From contig JASJZC010000002.1 of NCBI GenBank assembly GCA_037178855.1, forward strand, positions 682,001 through 746,000: 64,000 nt of DNA. The letters run 5' to 3'. The DNA is from Oscheius sp. JU75. Its lineage: Eukaryota > Nematoda > Chromadorea > Rhabditida > Rhabditidae. Position 1 is the stretch's first letter; each line of letters begins with the position of its first letter. The notes beneath the pieces were generated by a model. The model was given only the letters and a program-made list of their open reading frames with translations. It did not search any database and was not told the DNA's origin. The translations under genes were made by a program, and so were the position numbers. Shown piece after piece: positions 43,264 to 55,600 of the stretch.

Positions 43264-45865
43264 CTAGACGTGTGGAGAGACACGGCCGTTGAAGCGGAAG
43301 GATTGTGGAAGCGCCAATTTCTTTGCTACTTCTTTGTAGTTGGTGGTATGAACGAAGCGGGAGAAGCAGTCCTGGAAAACAGCTTGTTTAGGTCTGTCTC
43401 TATCTTTCAGAACTTACCTTCTCCATGAGCCTATACACATGAGCTTGTGCTTTCTCAAAAATATTCTCCGGATAACTGTTCGGTTCCTGATTCTCGACCC
43501 GTGTAATAATGTCTTTTCTTGTGTCATGGTCAATGTTGATGGCTAGAGGGCTCTCTGTCGCGATGAAGGTGTCATACATCTCTGTCACCGTCTCTTCGAA
43601 CTTGGTTCTGTCTCCGTCTCTCACGACGTCTTTGAGCTGCTCAGCTGCCCACCTGAAAAAGTATAATATCTTCAGTCTACACCAGAAAGCAGAGATAATC
43701 TTTCATCACACTAAGCATTTCTGCTGGGGTCATCTGACCTCTAAGGGAACAGGAAAAAAGGGGGTCATGACGGGAAGCCATGTGAGCAAAAATCACTTGA
43801 AGGGAAATTAAAAACTGGGTCTTTTGATTCTCTGTCTCTCCATCTCTTTGTCTCATTGTCTCTCTGCCTCCTTGTCTCTCTGGCTCTCTTTCTCTGACTC
43901 GTAATCTCCTGGTCATTTCATCTCTTCCAGGTCTTCATTGCCCTTTTCCCAGTCCATTAGCCTACATGATACCCAGAGCTCATCCCCAAGATCTCCAATG
44001 AATATTAGCCAATCATTCTCATTGGCCGCTGTCTAATCCTTGTTCTCCCACGTGTTTTGGCATTGGAGATCAATTCTAAAGTCATTGGGATGGTTGATTG
44101 CCGGGGGGACCCCGAGGACGAAAACAAGCGTTTTCCCTTCGGACTCACCAGAAGAGTATGTTCTCCTCGGAATATTCAGACTGAAGGAAGCGCATGAAGG
44201 CCTCGCGTCCATCGTCGTCAAAAATGAGATTGTCGAAGGCCACCTGCCATTCATTCGGGCTGAAAAGGTCAAGAGTTAGAGTGGGAAGGAAAAAAAGGAC
44301 TGGTGACGATGAATAAGAGCTTATTCAGCTTGGGGCAATATCATATTATCGCGCTTCGGAGACGAGAGGCATGCCATGTGTCAGAGAGACAGAGAGAGAC
44401 AGAGAGCAGAGAGAAAGAGAGGCAGATAGACAAGGAGACAAAGAGATAGAAAGGCAGAGTGAAAGAGACGTCACATCTAACCTAGATAGTTGTCCCTAAT
44501 AGCCAGTCAGATAGTCAAATAGCCTCTTCGGAAGAGTCAAGACTAGCTAAGAAAATCATGGTGGCGTTGAGAGATTATGTCAGGTAGTCAAACAGAGCGT
44601 TTTACTCTTTAGGCTGAAGAGACAGTAGAGATTTATTGTGAAAGAAGAAAGTGAAAGACAATCAGTCTTTCAAAGCTATTCTCTAAAGAGTAGAGTGGCT
44701 CTGACTTCTGTTTTCGAGCCGTCTTCAAAGGGACTATGGTCACTTAGTCCTTCCTTATTAACTTTTTGACTGATACTCTCGCGAGGAGCTTACGAGTGCT
44801 TTGCCAACTTCCGCGACGAGGTTTGCTTTTCCGAAAGAGCTCCTATCGTGTCTAGTCGTCCATCTTTCATTCCCCGCTGTTCGCCGTCTCATCTCCTTTG
44901 TAAACTTTTTTTTTATGAGTTAATGAGCTTTCGTGCAAGGAAAGGAAGGGCTCAGACAGCTGCAAAAAATTAGTGAGGGATGGGCAATAAGAAGGAATGA
45001 GAGTCTTTGATCTTATCAGGATTTCGGGAACTTCGGACCCAAGTCTGGTTCACAAAGAGTAATGGACAGGCGGGATACAGAGGGAAGAGTCAGAGAATCT
45101 ATTGGAAAGCTAGTAGACAAAGTGTCACAGTCAGAGAGACTATCTAATCTAGTGGTGGTACCAAAAGAGTAAGAAGGAGAGAGTCGGTTAGTCAGCTAGG
45201 AACAGGGAAGAGCAATGGACGAACCATTGTGTTCCAAGGAGTCTGCCAGTTCAACTGTTCTGAAACAGTACTGCTTCTGAGCTTCCCAGAGGTCAACCAG
45301 TTCAGAGAGTGAGTCAGATGTGGGTAGTCAAGAGACAGTCAGAGGATCAATCAGTTCGGAGAGTTAGTAGTCAAGTTACAGAATAGGTCCGTAGTCAAAT
45401 GACCTGATCTCTGCTCCCCTCGACCTCCCATTGTTTTCGTCTCATCTCATCCCTTCACTCACTCTCTCGTAAGCGATCCCGTCTCAATTATCCCCACTCA
45501 GCGATTGTTTTGCGAGAGGGTCCCCCACGTAAAAGTAGAAAGACAGACGTCACAGATCCTAATCTCTCAATGGAAGCCCCTTGAGCCAATTAATATACAG
45601 GCTTCGCTGTCTTCTAGGGGTCACGTTTCTCTCTCTCTCTCTCTCTCATCCTGTCCTTCCAGAACAGAGCAAATGTCTCTTTCTCTCTCATCTCCAAACG
45701 CCTTCTTTAATTAACTGCCCGTTGGCGGGGGCGAATTGGGATCGGAAGGGGGGTAAGGAAGACAGAAGAAAGCACAAGTTCAAAGGACCAACCTGAGTCT
45801 AGGTGACAGGGTCTGATTCGCCACCACCTCTGTCCGATTCTCGGCTGACCGTCGTCGTCTCTCGC
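43264..45865 (-). CDS. RGS-domain protein (regulator of G-protein signalling)
   Basis: GTPase-activating protein for heterotrimeric G-alpha subunits. Minus-strand exons 45865-45793, 44259-44149, 43652-43418 and 43371-43264 join in phase. The RGS box is complete: NEWQVAFDNLIFDDDGREAF, SEYSEENILFWWAAEQL, the conserved PLAINIDHDTR, FEKAQAHVYRLMEKDCFSRF, ending about 22 residues later. The box lies near the C-terminus with little else, as in small RGS proteins. The 5' exon is probably 55179-55038 (phase matches), which would give 222 residues without a resolved start and an intron of about 9.2 kb containing a LINE. Intron 2 is GA/CT-repeat rich. Confidence 0.85.
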
Positions 45866-48800
45866 CTGAAAGTTAGTCATTGACAGTGAGTAACAGGGAT
45901 CGATCTGGCTCTGACAGACAGTTCTATCCGCAAATTGATAGGAAGGTACAGAATAACATGCCTCTGACTGAGAGCTGCTTGAGAAGCTTGCGAGGAGAAC
46001 GCATCTTTGTGTGTGTGGGGGTCCCAGCAGCCACGCCCCTCCCGGTCCCCATACCCCCCTTTTTCCATCGGATTATAAGGAATGCATACACGGATTTCGG
46101 CCCGGAGGAAATTAACTAAATCCACATGTTAGACGGAGGCCTACTGACGTCAAGCCATGTTTGGTAGAAGTCTGGGTGGTAAGAGTCATTGGTCTGGGCC
46201 ACGATGATCGACGATCACAGGGAGAGAGTATCAGCCATAGTACACAGCTAGAACTGATCTGGATGACAGAGATAGAGTGACTACTTGACTCATACTCATA
46301 TCCATAGCTTCGAAAACAGTTCTGTGATGGAAGCGGACCGGTCAAGACTGTACTCTCTAGTGTTCTTGTTCCAGCACTAGGAGAGTCAAGAGTTGGTAGT
46401 CGACATGAAATTTCTGAACAGTTCTGGCTAGAGACAGAAAAACGTGGATCTACTGTTTTTGTTACTGTCTCTCTGTGTCTCTGTCCCTCTTTCTTCCTGT
46501 CACTCTATCTCTCTGCTCCGTGTTCTGTACTCTCTGATTGTATTCTCTCCAAATCGGTCCCCCACCATAACTACTTATATCCTATCTATGTCACTTTTAC
46601 CTATTCATCAAACCCATGCGCGTGCCAACAATCACACTCGCAGTCCCATGAGTTACGGGCGCTTAGCTCACCCGGATGTTTTGGTGACGCCACAGCCAGC
46701 ACAGCTGCTCAACCATTGGACCCATTGCAGTACTATTTGGCCCCGGAACTTTTCACCCTTTTTACTGGAAGGAGAGAGGGTACCTCAATTTTAGTGGGCT
46801 TAGGAGAAGAATCTTTGGCTGGAGAAACTGTCGAAGCCGTGGACGAACACCCTCGGTCTCGTTAGACGCAAGACATTGTTTTCCGGCGACAGAATCAAGT
46901 TACACTCTTTGATTTGTACTAAAGACTGCGGATATTTTTAGGCTTTTCAGCTGTATAGTCAGGAGAGTCGATCAGACATCTTCTTGACAGGGTAGACAGG
47001 TTGACGACTCTTTGAGCTGGGTCAAGTTTCTTGCAGGTTGACTCTTGACTCTCGAGAGACAGAGACAGAAAGACTAACTTTTGCCCTCTCTTCCACAATC
47101 TCTTCTCAAATTTCCAATCGTCATGCGATTCCATCACTCTACTCAGGAAGTCGTGTGCCTCGTATAGCCAGCCAGTTTTTATGCAAAACTAGGGGGACCC
47201 TCTGGGGTGGGTCCGCCCTGATAACTCAATCGCCGACATCAGGGGCCACTCAAATCAGTGACGACAAGGAAGGGACTAACGAGCAGGAACTTTTTTGCCC
47301 CGTAGAAGGAACGAGAGTGAGGGTGAGGATACAGAGACAGTCTGTCCCTGTTTTTCTACCAGTCAAGGTCAGGGATCAGTCCGGTCAAGATTCAAGTCTC
47401 TTTCATATTCCAGTCATTCCACGACATCTTCCCAAAATCAGTCAACTTGCTGGTCAACACCGGTTAATATGCTAGTGATTCTGGAAAGGGTCAAGGATTT
47501 GTCTTTTCAGATATTCTAGGGGCCAATGACTATAGTTGGAAAATTGCCGACTCCGACAGACCAAGCGACTCCCTTAAGAGCTGGTCGAACTGATGTACTG
47601 AAAAAGGTCGTCGTCCACAAGAATATGACTTGACTACCGTTCAAAAGACAATTGCTCTGAACAGATACGATCTGGTCAAGCCTATATTCATACTCATACT
47701 GCCTACTGAATCTAGGGGAACTACTGTGTATTATGGATTCGACAAGACCGCTTCTGAGACACAGTATTAGAGAACGGTATGGTTAGTCGACTGATCAAAT
47801 GGTTGAACAGTAAAGAGCCATGAGATGCAGCTAGTCAAGCAAAGATCATGTAAGTGATCACTTGACTATCAGTCTAGACAGTCTTGTACTGAACATACTA
47901 TTGTGAGAGACAGAGATAGGCTGGTCAGGTGCCTGAAATGTAGATAACCAAGAGGCTACGGTGGTAGTCAAGTGAACAACCATGAAAGACAGGTCTTGTG
48001 AGGTTTGACCACTTGACTACCAGTCTAGAGAGTACAGCACTGAACCAAGAGTTCTTATAAGGTGACCGCTTGACTACCAGTCTAGTGGGTATAGTACCGA
48101 ACACACTCTCTACCTCTCTCGCTAATCAGATGATAGTCGACTGACAAAGAACAAAGACCCTCTTCAGTGGAGAGGCAGTATATCCGCAGTTACTGTACAG
48201 AAAATGAGCCCATTATCAGTCCCTGATCTCTGACAATTGAACTTTCTTCTCTCTCTTTCTCCTCTTTCTTTTGAGAGACATTCCCACAGTCGATCCCATT
48301 AATGAGTCTCCTCTGGCTCCCATTCCCACCCCCGTGTTCCCAAAAAGAGAGACAGGGAGACAGAGTTCAGACGTGACTCACGGTCAACCTGACCCCCCTT
48401 TACTAGAACAAACCCTAATTGACGTCATCCTGACATCGGATTCGGACAACAAGATCTTCATCGAGAAGAAGGCTCATTTCCCTCTTATTCGCGTATTTTT
48501 AGGCGGCCCGCAAGACGGATTTAGGATACTGAGAGCCAAAAATTAGATTGTCACAGATGCCGAGATGATACGGGTACGACTTTAGCCGGTCCCTTGACAT
48601 TTTCTACGACTTCTTGATTTTGGGCGAGAGACACAAAACTTCCTCCCTCTATTACGCACTTGTCACTTCCGGCGAAAGTGACAGCTCGCGGAACAAAAAG
48701 AGCCTTGACCGAGGAGTAAAATAGACTAATTGGCTAGGAAGAAATGTTAGGGAGGAAGTCTCTGTGTGTGAGTGGAGAGACTGGAAAAACAGGTAGTCAA

Positions 48801-51800
48801 GAGAGCGATTGTCAGAATTGAACTGAACAGTCACGGTACTAGATATGAGTCTAGTGAACGAGTCAAGTGAGAACAGGGTAGTCGATAGTACAGAGACAGT
48901 GTAACCGAATTGGGTACTCAACAGAACAGAGACAGTCTATTCGACCTGGGAGTCATCAGTACAGAGACAGAGAACTGTGTAGTTGAGATACAGGGACAGC
49001 GTATCAGAACTGGATAGTCAAGAGTACTGATACTTGTTTAGGCACCAAAGTTACCCCCAGTCGAGAGTTTTAAAGAATGGATCCCAGGAACAGTCTATCT
49101 CAATTCCGATTCTGGGAGATGCAGAAGTCAAGTCGCAGAAGAAGATCAGCAACTGTAGTCTCGGAGATGTGACAAACTTTATCCATGTCTCTCTGTCTCT
49201 TCCCTCTCTCTCATGTTTATCTGTACTATCCCCATCCTCCTGACACCGTCCGTATGCAGGGAGAACAATCATCCAATTTCGAACCTTGCACCCCTCCCTA
49301 CGCAACCGGTGTTTGCTTGCTTCATTTCCATCATCAGAGAGACGGACGGGAAAAACTATTGGGGCTCAAATTACGACGACGGCCATCGAAATAAAAACAA
49401 TTATTTTTGGTGAGAACAGGGAAGTCATTAGGTCAAGCAAAAGCCCTTTAAGGCATTAGAGCGAGAAAAACATCCGGTTCAGAGTCTGTTTCTCTATCTC
49501 TCTGGCTCTCTGTTTCTCTATCTCATTCTGTCTCTCTGTCTCCCTGTCTTGTTATCTCTGTCTGTTTCTCCTTCTGTTTCTCTGTCTCTCTGTCGCTCTG
49601 TCTCTCTATCTTCGTGTTTTCCTGTCTCCCTGTCTCTCGGAACTTCCTGATCTATCCATGCTAGTCCCTCAAGACTCTCCGAGTTCCGGAATCTGTTACT
49701 CCCGACACAAGAGTTGCGTGAGGTCATAGTTTTTGACATGTAAGGATCTGTCCCCCAGGAGTTCACTCGGTTTTCAGCCTCTCTTATCATAGTCCACAAG
49801 CTCTCCAGGGAGCCACTACTTTCCTGTCCCTGCTCCCACCATCCCTCGAGAATTTAGTCCTTGCATGCCCCCTGACGTTCAGATTTCTCCACCCACTGAA
49901 TCTTTCACGAAGGTGCCCTCGTCTCTTGATAGAGCCGAGAGACTCACATGTGTGTGTCCCTGAATAGCAAAGAAAAATCGGGGGCAGGAAAAGAGAGACA
50001 GAGAAATGATAGCCCCATTCAAAATTCACATTAATGTCTGATTGAAGCCAGGAATGAATAGAGGACAGGTAGCAGGCAGAGAGCGAGAGAGCAGAGAGAA
50101 CTCTGATCCTTGTTCTGCAGTGTAGTCAGCTAAACTCGGAGAGTCAAGTTAGACCAACTGACAGTACAGACGGTTGACACAGAGAGTCAGACCTATACCG
50201 TACCAGAAGGAGTCTAGATGGACTGGGGAAGTTAAGAAGAACAGAGAGTATAGCCTCTGTCTCTCTAAACCAATAGTAGTCAAGTGGAAGTCAGAGAGAC
50301 AGAGTGACTGCAGTAAGTTCAGAAGAAGAAAGAGTACACTGTCTGTCTCGCTAAACCAATGGTAGTCAAGTGACTGACAGGAAAGGGTTAGAGTCAAAGA
50401 GCTAGTGGACGAGGATAGGCAGTGCAGATGACTCTCAGTACTGACAGTTCAGGTAACGAACTAGACAGTCACTTCTCTTCTGACAGTCTCTCGCCTAGAA
50501 GGGAGAGACAGTAGGTAGTCAACAGACTGTATGGGACAGAGACAGTCAAGAGACAAATAGTGGTTTATCAATAGAAACAGGAGAGAGTTAGTCGACTACT
50601 CAACACAAAAGGACAGAGCACTGTACGTGACTCTTGCCCTAACTCTATTGTGCAGGAAAGAGTAAGAATTGAGAGAGTAAGAGATAATTATTGGTATTCT
50701 ATTGACTTGTACTATTGAAGCTAGACTACAGGAAGACCCCTGCTCTCACTCTGACTCTCATTAGGAAGGGTCATATCTGGTAATCAAGAGTCGCTAATGG
50801 TAGCCAGGAGAACTGGAAGTCAAGACTATTCACTGAGAGTATGAGTCAAGAGTATAAGTCAATCTGTCAAGGTCTTGTCCAGAAGGACTTCCAGTAATGT
50901 GAGTCCAGATACCGGGTCATGAACTAGAGTCACCCCTTGTCATTCCCAGACCATCGCTCTTTTCCCGAAAGGCTTAGAAGGGCTTACACTCCCAATGCCT
51001 GACACCAAACAGACATATATGTAGTTAGCACCCCTTCAGGTACCTTTTGTTAGAGTCCTACGTATTCTCTCTCCAAAAGAGCGCAACAATTAAGGCCTTG
51101 ACGCTGTTAGGTTGGCGTGGCGGCAGTAATCCGTGAAATTGGAAAAATTGGAGCCTAGTTGGAAGCCATTTTTAGAATTGAACTTGGTTCTGGGATGAGG
51201 ACTGTCATAATGTTCCTTTTGGAGAGACAGAAAAGGAGATATTAAAATGACCGTGTTTTACGAATAAGAAAAGCACAGTACCTCCTTTGGAACTCCTAAA
51301 GGGAGTGCGTAGTCTGAATAGAATTTGAGCGAATAGTTTTCTCGAACTCTTGTGAAAAGCTGGTGCCGATATGGAACGGGGTAACCGACGAGGTAGACTC
51401 ATGGTCCTAGGGAAAAGAGTGGGGGAAACTGCAGCTGAGGGGGCGGGGCGCCTGGTCGAGAGAGGGAGGGACAGGGAGACGGCTCGCGACTTCTGACACT
51501 CTTGGGAGACACAAAATGACCATCTTAATAGCCGCCCCGATATGCTCAGAGGAAATGGGATAAACAAGACCATAATGGGCTCATGTTAGGGAAGAAGATG
51601 GACATGGGATTGGGCGGACGAAAAACAGCAAGGAGGAAGCTGGGAGTGTGCAACAAGAGTAAATGCAAATCGGGATAACTCTATCGCATAGAAGAAGTTT
51701 GCAGTCTGGTTCCGACGGAGGAGGTATTACTAACTACGTCTCTCCTCTCTGTCTCTCTGTATCTTTCAGTCCAATCCCTCTGTCTCTCATCCCCCCTGCT

Positions 51801-52020
51801 TCTCTGTCCGTCTATCTCTCGGTCTCTCTGTCTCTGTGACTCTGCTTTCTCTCTGTCTATACCTCTCTGTCTCCCTGTCTCTTAATCACTAATATTGTTG
51901 GAGTATCCTTGCTAAAACCCCCTCCCACAAGATTTAAATCGGGTTTTAAACGATTTTTATGCACTAAAAGTTATATACGTGACTGTCCCCAAATAAAAAT
52001 AACTGACTGATCCTGAATAT
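45866..52020. other. 6-kb repeat-rich region, probably RGS intron
   Basis: No gene I can support. CT/GA runs are frequent and the short motif TAGTCAAG and its variants recur dozens of times between 45 and 51 kb. Several plus-strand frames (47038-47475, 48271-48546, 51205-51573 minus) are open but show no family, splice structure or signal. A short exon-like copy lies at 49113-49172. Confidence 0.5.
49113..49172 (+). pseudogene. short copy of exon 1 of the membrane-anchored gene at 56.3 kb
   Basis: About 42 nt here match, with one difference, part of the minus-strand exon at 56386-56264; both read QKKISNCSLGDV. Upstream, DAEVKS aligns with DVDKP. An acceptor-like TTTAG lies at 49041 and a possible donor GTGACA follows, so it could be an exon of a diverged paralogue, but no further exons are recognised. 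Confidence 0.5.
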
Positions 52021-52024
52021 GCGG

Positions 52025-54323
52025 GTTCTATTTACTATTTACTATTTATTCGCTTAATCAAGTCTATTATTATCGACTAGAGCGTTTCTGAGAGTAGACC
52101 ATTCCATATTAGAGTTCCTCCACCATGTAGAACCCGCTAACGCTGTGATTTCATCAGACCATCTGCACTTTTGTCCTCCGGGTCTTCTTTTTCCGTCCCT
52201 CGGATACCACTCTGTGATCTTCTTCGCCCATCTGCTCGGTTCCATGTTTGTGATCCTTTCGGCCCAGCTAAGTTTCTTATTAACCGCCATCGTCTTCCAG
52301 TCGTTCAATTTAGATGTACGTCTCAGTCGTTGATTTGTCCATCGGTCAAGCATCGAGATGCCTAACATTCTTCTCTCTAACTTGTGTTGCGCGACCCTTA
52401 AAGATTTCCTGTCAGAGTCTCGAAGCACCCAGGATTCAGCTCCGAAGAGGACAATCGGTGTCACAACAGCTTCGAAGAGATGTCTTCTCTTGCTCAGAGG
52501 GATAGTGCGGTCGCATAGCAGCTTTCTATTTTCGTTGAACTTCCAGTAACCCAGTCCAATCCGTCGTTTCATCTCTGCATTATCGGCAATCGGTATGGAA
52601 ATCTTCGATCCTAGAAAGGTGAAGGTATCCACAAACTTGACATTCTCTCCGAAGACAGAAATCGGTGCTCGTCCTTTGGTGGATGACATTGCGACTGTCT
52701 TCTCAAAGTTGATCTTTAGGCCCACTTTACCAAGACTATCTGTCAGTTTGACCAACATTCTCTCCAATTCGGGACGACTTTTGGCAAAGATCACGAGGTC
52801 GTCGGCGTAGGCAAGAGGTAGTTGCTCGCCGTTGATTTTCAGCCCATCTTGGTCCCAATCGATGTTGTTGACAGCGTAAGCCAGGACGGAGTTGAAGAGT
52901 TGAGGGCTCATCCCGTCTCCCTGTCTGACTCCGCGTCTAATAGGAACGTGTATCTTTGATCCGTTGACTAGAATGTTGGTAGACGAGGCCTCATAGAGTC
53001 GTTGGAGAAGTAGTATCAGCTGTCTCGGGACACCTCTGTCGATAAGCGAGTTCCATGTCTTGATCCAGTCTACCGTGTCGAAAGCTTTGCGACTGTCGAT
53101 GAAGCATAAGTAGAGACGAACTTGATACTCGGAGCATTTTTCAATAATCTGTTTGACGCAGTGTGTATTGTCTGCTACTGAGTAGCCCTTCTTGAATCCC
53201 GTTTGCCATTCATCCTCTGTTTCCATTAGATAGTGTGACATCCGGTAGAGCATCGTTCTTGTCATAACTTTCCATGAGCATTGGAGGAGAGTGATCGGCC
53301 GGAAGTTTGAAGGGTTATTCGGATCTCCTGACTTGTATAACAGTTTGACCATTCCTTCTGTCAATTCGGGCGGTATGTCGTCTCCTCTGAGCAGAAAGTT
53401 CATCATACTTGTAAGAAGAGGTACGGCTTGACTTCTGGCGTGGTACATCAGCATTGGTGTTATTGAGTCAGACCCCGGACTCCCGTTTCTTTTCATCAGT
53501 CGGATTGTCTTATCAACTTCTTCCGGTAGAATGAAAGGGATTGCCTCATCGTTTCCATGTTGGTGCATCACGTCAGTAGCATCATCTTTGTAGAGGGAAG
53601 AGAAAAAATCTTTGACTGTATCCTCTGTGAGCCTTTGAGAGTAGTACCCATCTGCATCCTGAACCATCATCTTCCTCGAGGTGATCTGGCTCTTTCGTTC
53701 AGCTTTCTTCACTGATCTTCCGGATATCACAGCGTTGCGGAGGAGACTATCCTTACGTTCCTCCAGATCGTCTCGAAAGCTTCTTCTAGCCAGTGCTTTC
53801 AAAAGTGTGAAGTTAAGTCGGCCGGTTCCAGTAGAATCTTTCGAAGCCTCATATCGTCGTCTAAGGAGGTCCTTTGTTTTAGCGGAGACTCTTGGTACCA
53901 TCGGCACGATTGATGTAGAAGCCTCGGCAGCGTTTTTGATAACTGTCGCCGCCATTTCATATGCCATCTTTGCATCGTCTGGTGAATTTGGGAGTCCCTG
54001 TCTTTCCTGTTCGCATCTCCTTTTGAACGTTTCGACATTGAGCTCTTCTCGAGGCATCTTCTGCTTTTGGTAGAACTTTCTCTTCATTTCCATTTTTACC
54101 TCCATGCGCATCATACGATGATCGGAATCTACATTGAATCGTCTCATAACCGCCACGTTTTTGACAGACATCGAATATGGAGCCGCAATATGGTCGATCT
54201 GGTGGAAGCTTTTCTTGTCGGGTGCATGCCACGTCCATAGTAGCTCATCCGGTTTTGGGAAGAACGAAGACCAGATACGGAGAGAATGTTGTCTGCATGC
54301 GGGTTCAGAACCAGCTAAATAGC
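52025..54323 (-). mobile_element. 5'-truncated non-LTR retrotransposon (APE-type LINE)
   Basis: The element carries the end of an apurinic-type endonuclease domain (in frame from about 54323: FHQIDHI, then DSDHRMMRM), a full reverse transcriptase and a C-terminal RRPGGQKCRWSDEI module. The 3' end has a short tandem tail (AAATAGT repeated). A stop precedes the endonuclease fragment, so most of the endonuclease is missing. The domain order fits RTE/'craniofacial development protein 2-like' elements common in invertebrates; the clade is not certain. It sits in the same orientation inside the presumed large RGS intron. Confidence 0.9.
52054..54171 (-). CDS. LINE reverse transcriptase
   Basis: Uninterrupted frame of 705 codons from the first ATG; the domain runs a further 50 codons upstream without ATG. 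RT fingers/palm motifs: FRPITLLQCSWKV (about 290), motif A FIDSRKAFDTVD (Asp about 356), RRGVRQGDGMSPQLFN (about 412), motif C YADDL (about 455), thumb FTFLGSKIS, and the C-terminal GKRRPGGQKCRWSDEI. All catalytic Asp residues are present, so the enzyme may have been active recently. The endonuclease is truncated, so autonomous movement is unlikely. Confidence 0.92.
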   Translation of the reverse strand: MSVKNVAVMRRFNVDSDHRMMRMEVKMEMKRKFYQKQKMPREELNVETFKRRCEQERQGLPNSPDDAKMAYEMAATVIKNAAEASTSIVPMVPRVSAKTKDLLRRRYEASKDSTGTGRLNFTLLKALARRSFRDDLEERKDSLLRNAVISGRSVKKAERKSQITSRKMMVQDADGYYSQRLTEDTVKDFFSSLYKDDATDVMHQHGNDEAIPFILPEEVDKTIRLMKRNGSPGSDSITPMLMYHARSQAVPLLTSMMNFLLRGDDIPPELTEGMVKLLYKSGDPNNPSNFRPITLLQCSWKVMTRTMLYRMSHYLMETEDEWQTGFKKGYSVADNTHCVKQIIEKCSEYQVRLYLCFIDSRKAFDTVDWIKTWNSLIDRGVPRQLILLLQRLYEASSTNILVNGSKIHVPIRRGVRQGDGMSPQLFNSVLAYAVNNIDWDQDGLKINGEQLPLAYADDLVIFAKSRPELERMLVKLTDSLGKVGLKINFEKTVAMSSTKGRAPISVFGENVKFVDTFTFLGSKISIPIADNAEMKRRIGLGYWKFNENRKLLCDRTIPLSKRRHLFEAVVTPIVLFGAESWVLRDSDRKSLRVAQHKLERRMLGISMLDRWTNQRLRRTSKLNDWKTMAVNKKLSWAERITNMEPSRWAKKITEWYPRDGKRRPGGQKCRWSDEITALAGSTWWRNSNMEWSTLRNALVDNNRLD

Positions 54324-55037
54324 CTTCTTACTTCCTAGATTCCAACCAAATGGTAGTCAAGGGATATACACGGAAACAGATAGAGTACAATTGACAGTTT
54401 CTTGGCTAATACCTTGATCTTTGACTTTTGAGTTGTTCTCTAGATTCTTACAGTTCATTTCAAAAGGTGTCAGTGATAGTCACAGGTATAGTTTCTTAAA
54501 TAAATACAGCACATGGGGCAGTGACTATCGACTGTCAGTTGACCACTGATTCTTGTCGAAGAGTCACAGAATCACAGTTGACTTACTGTCTCTCTCCTCA
54601 TGCCTATCCAGTCCGGAACAGTCTATTGAGCATGAGTCAACTGGTAAAACGCTGTTGCAAAGCAAAGAGTTCATTGGTACCTGTCGCTTTCACCTAGTTT
54701 GACTACTGAATCTTGTCACAATACTTTTCAGTTTAAAACACTATAGTAAGCATGAATCAAGCATTCCACAAAGTCTATTCGTTCTTGTCCTTGTCTTCCA
54801 GACCCTACCCATTCAGTCATCCTCTAAATATATACATCAGAGTCAACAAAGTCTTAACTGGCTGAGAACAAAGGGTCATTCCTTTTGCGACTCTCATATA
54901 ATCTCCCCTAGTCATCGTTCGGAATGAACATGTTCATCTGGCAATAAGTCCTCCCGTCCCTCAGTCTTTTACGTCTATCATCCGTTATCCCCCTGGGGAC
55001 CAAAGAATAGACTCTCTGCTTGGAAAAAAAGACTAAC
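54324..55037. other. intergenic/intronic sequence between the LINE and the next exon
   Basis: No gene seen. GTCAAG-type short motifs continue (54360, 54640), with no long simple repeats. Confidence 0.5.
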
Positions 55038-55179
55038 CTGGAGAGAAGAGCTTCGATTCGGTGACGGCAACCTTGATGCGGTTGAGTTTTAGTTTCTCCC
55101 TCATGCCACCCCATCTCTTCCTGGCTGACTCTCGCTTGAGGACGAAGTTCGGGGACCGCAGGGCTGCCATCACGTTCTC
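55038..55179 (-). CDS. exon, probably 5' part of the RGS gene
   Basis: A 142-nt open exon flanked by a good acceptor (TGTTTCCAG) and donor (GTTAGT), encoding ENVMAALRSPNFVLKRESAR and then a basic KLKLNRIKV stretch. It ends in phase 1, exactly what the exon at 45865 requires, and no other exon pair on this strand fits. The basic amphipathic character is like the membrane-binding N-termini of small RGS proteins. The start codon and any exon further upstream are unresolved. It could belong to another gene. Confidence 0.55.
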
Positions 55180-55600
55180 CTGGAAACAAACAATTAGTAT
55201 AGATTCCAGCTGATATTTGTGACAATTGGCGCCTGGTGGCAAGGGCTCAAAAGGTCTTTACACCCACACAGTGCCTCGCTACGAGAGGCATGACACCCGT
55301 TACTGATACTCGCAGAGATAGAGAGCCACAAAAACAGAGACAGAGAGACAGGGATCGTAGAAATTAGGCAGAAGACAATAGGCAGTACACAATGAACAGA
55401 GAGACATAACGACATAGATACAGAGAGGCAGAGGACAGAAATAGAGAGGCAAAGAGAAAGAGAGACATGTTTTCCCAGTAGTCTTACTGTTGCTGTCTAG
55501 CTTTGACTCTAAAGTATCTCCCCTAGTCATTCCTCTACATTATTCCCAACGTATAAAGTTGCTTCTAAAGCATATTTCATCTAAACCTTTGCCATCCGTC
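55180..55600. other. sequence between the RGS 5' exon and the membrane-anchored gene
   Basis: No gene seen. Contains GA-repeat tracts (about 55310-55470). The RGS promoter or first exon could lie here. Confidence 0.4.

Noticed and set aside
47038-47475. 145-codon plus-strand frame
   Set aside because: Begins in a GA repeat, has no recognisable features or flanking splice signals; probably chance in the RGS intron.
51205-51573. 122-codon minus-strand frame
   Set aside because: Arg/Ser/Pro-rich composition typical of random frames; no supporting signals.
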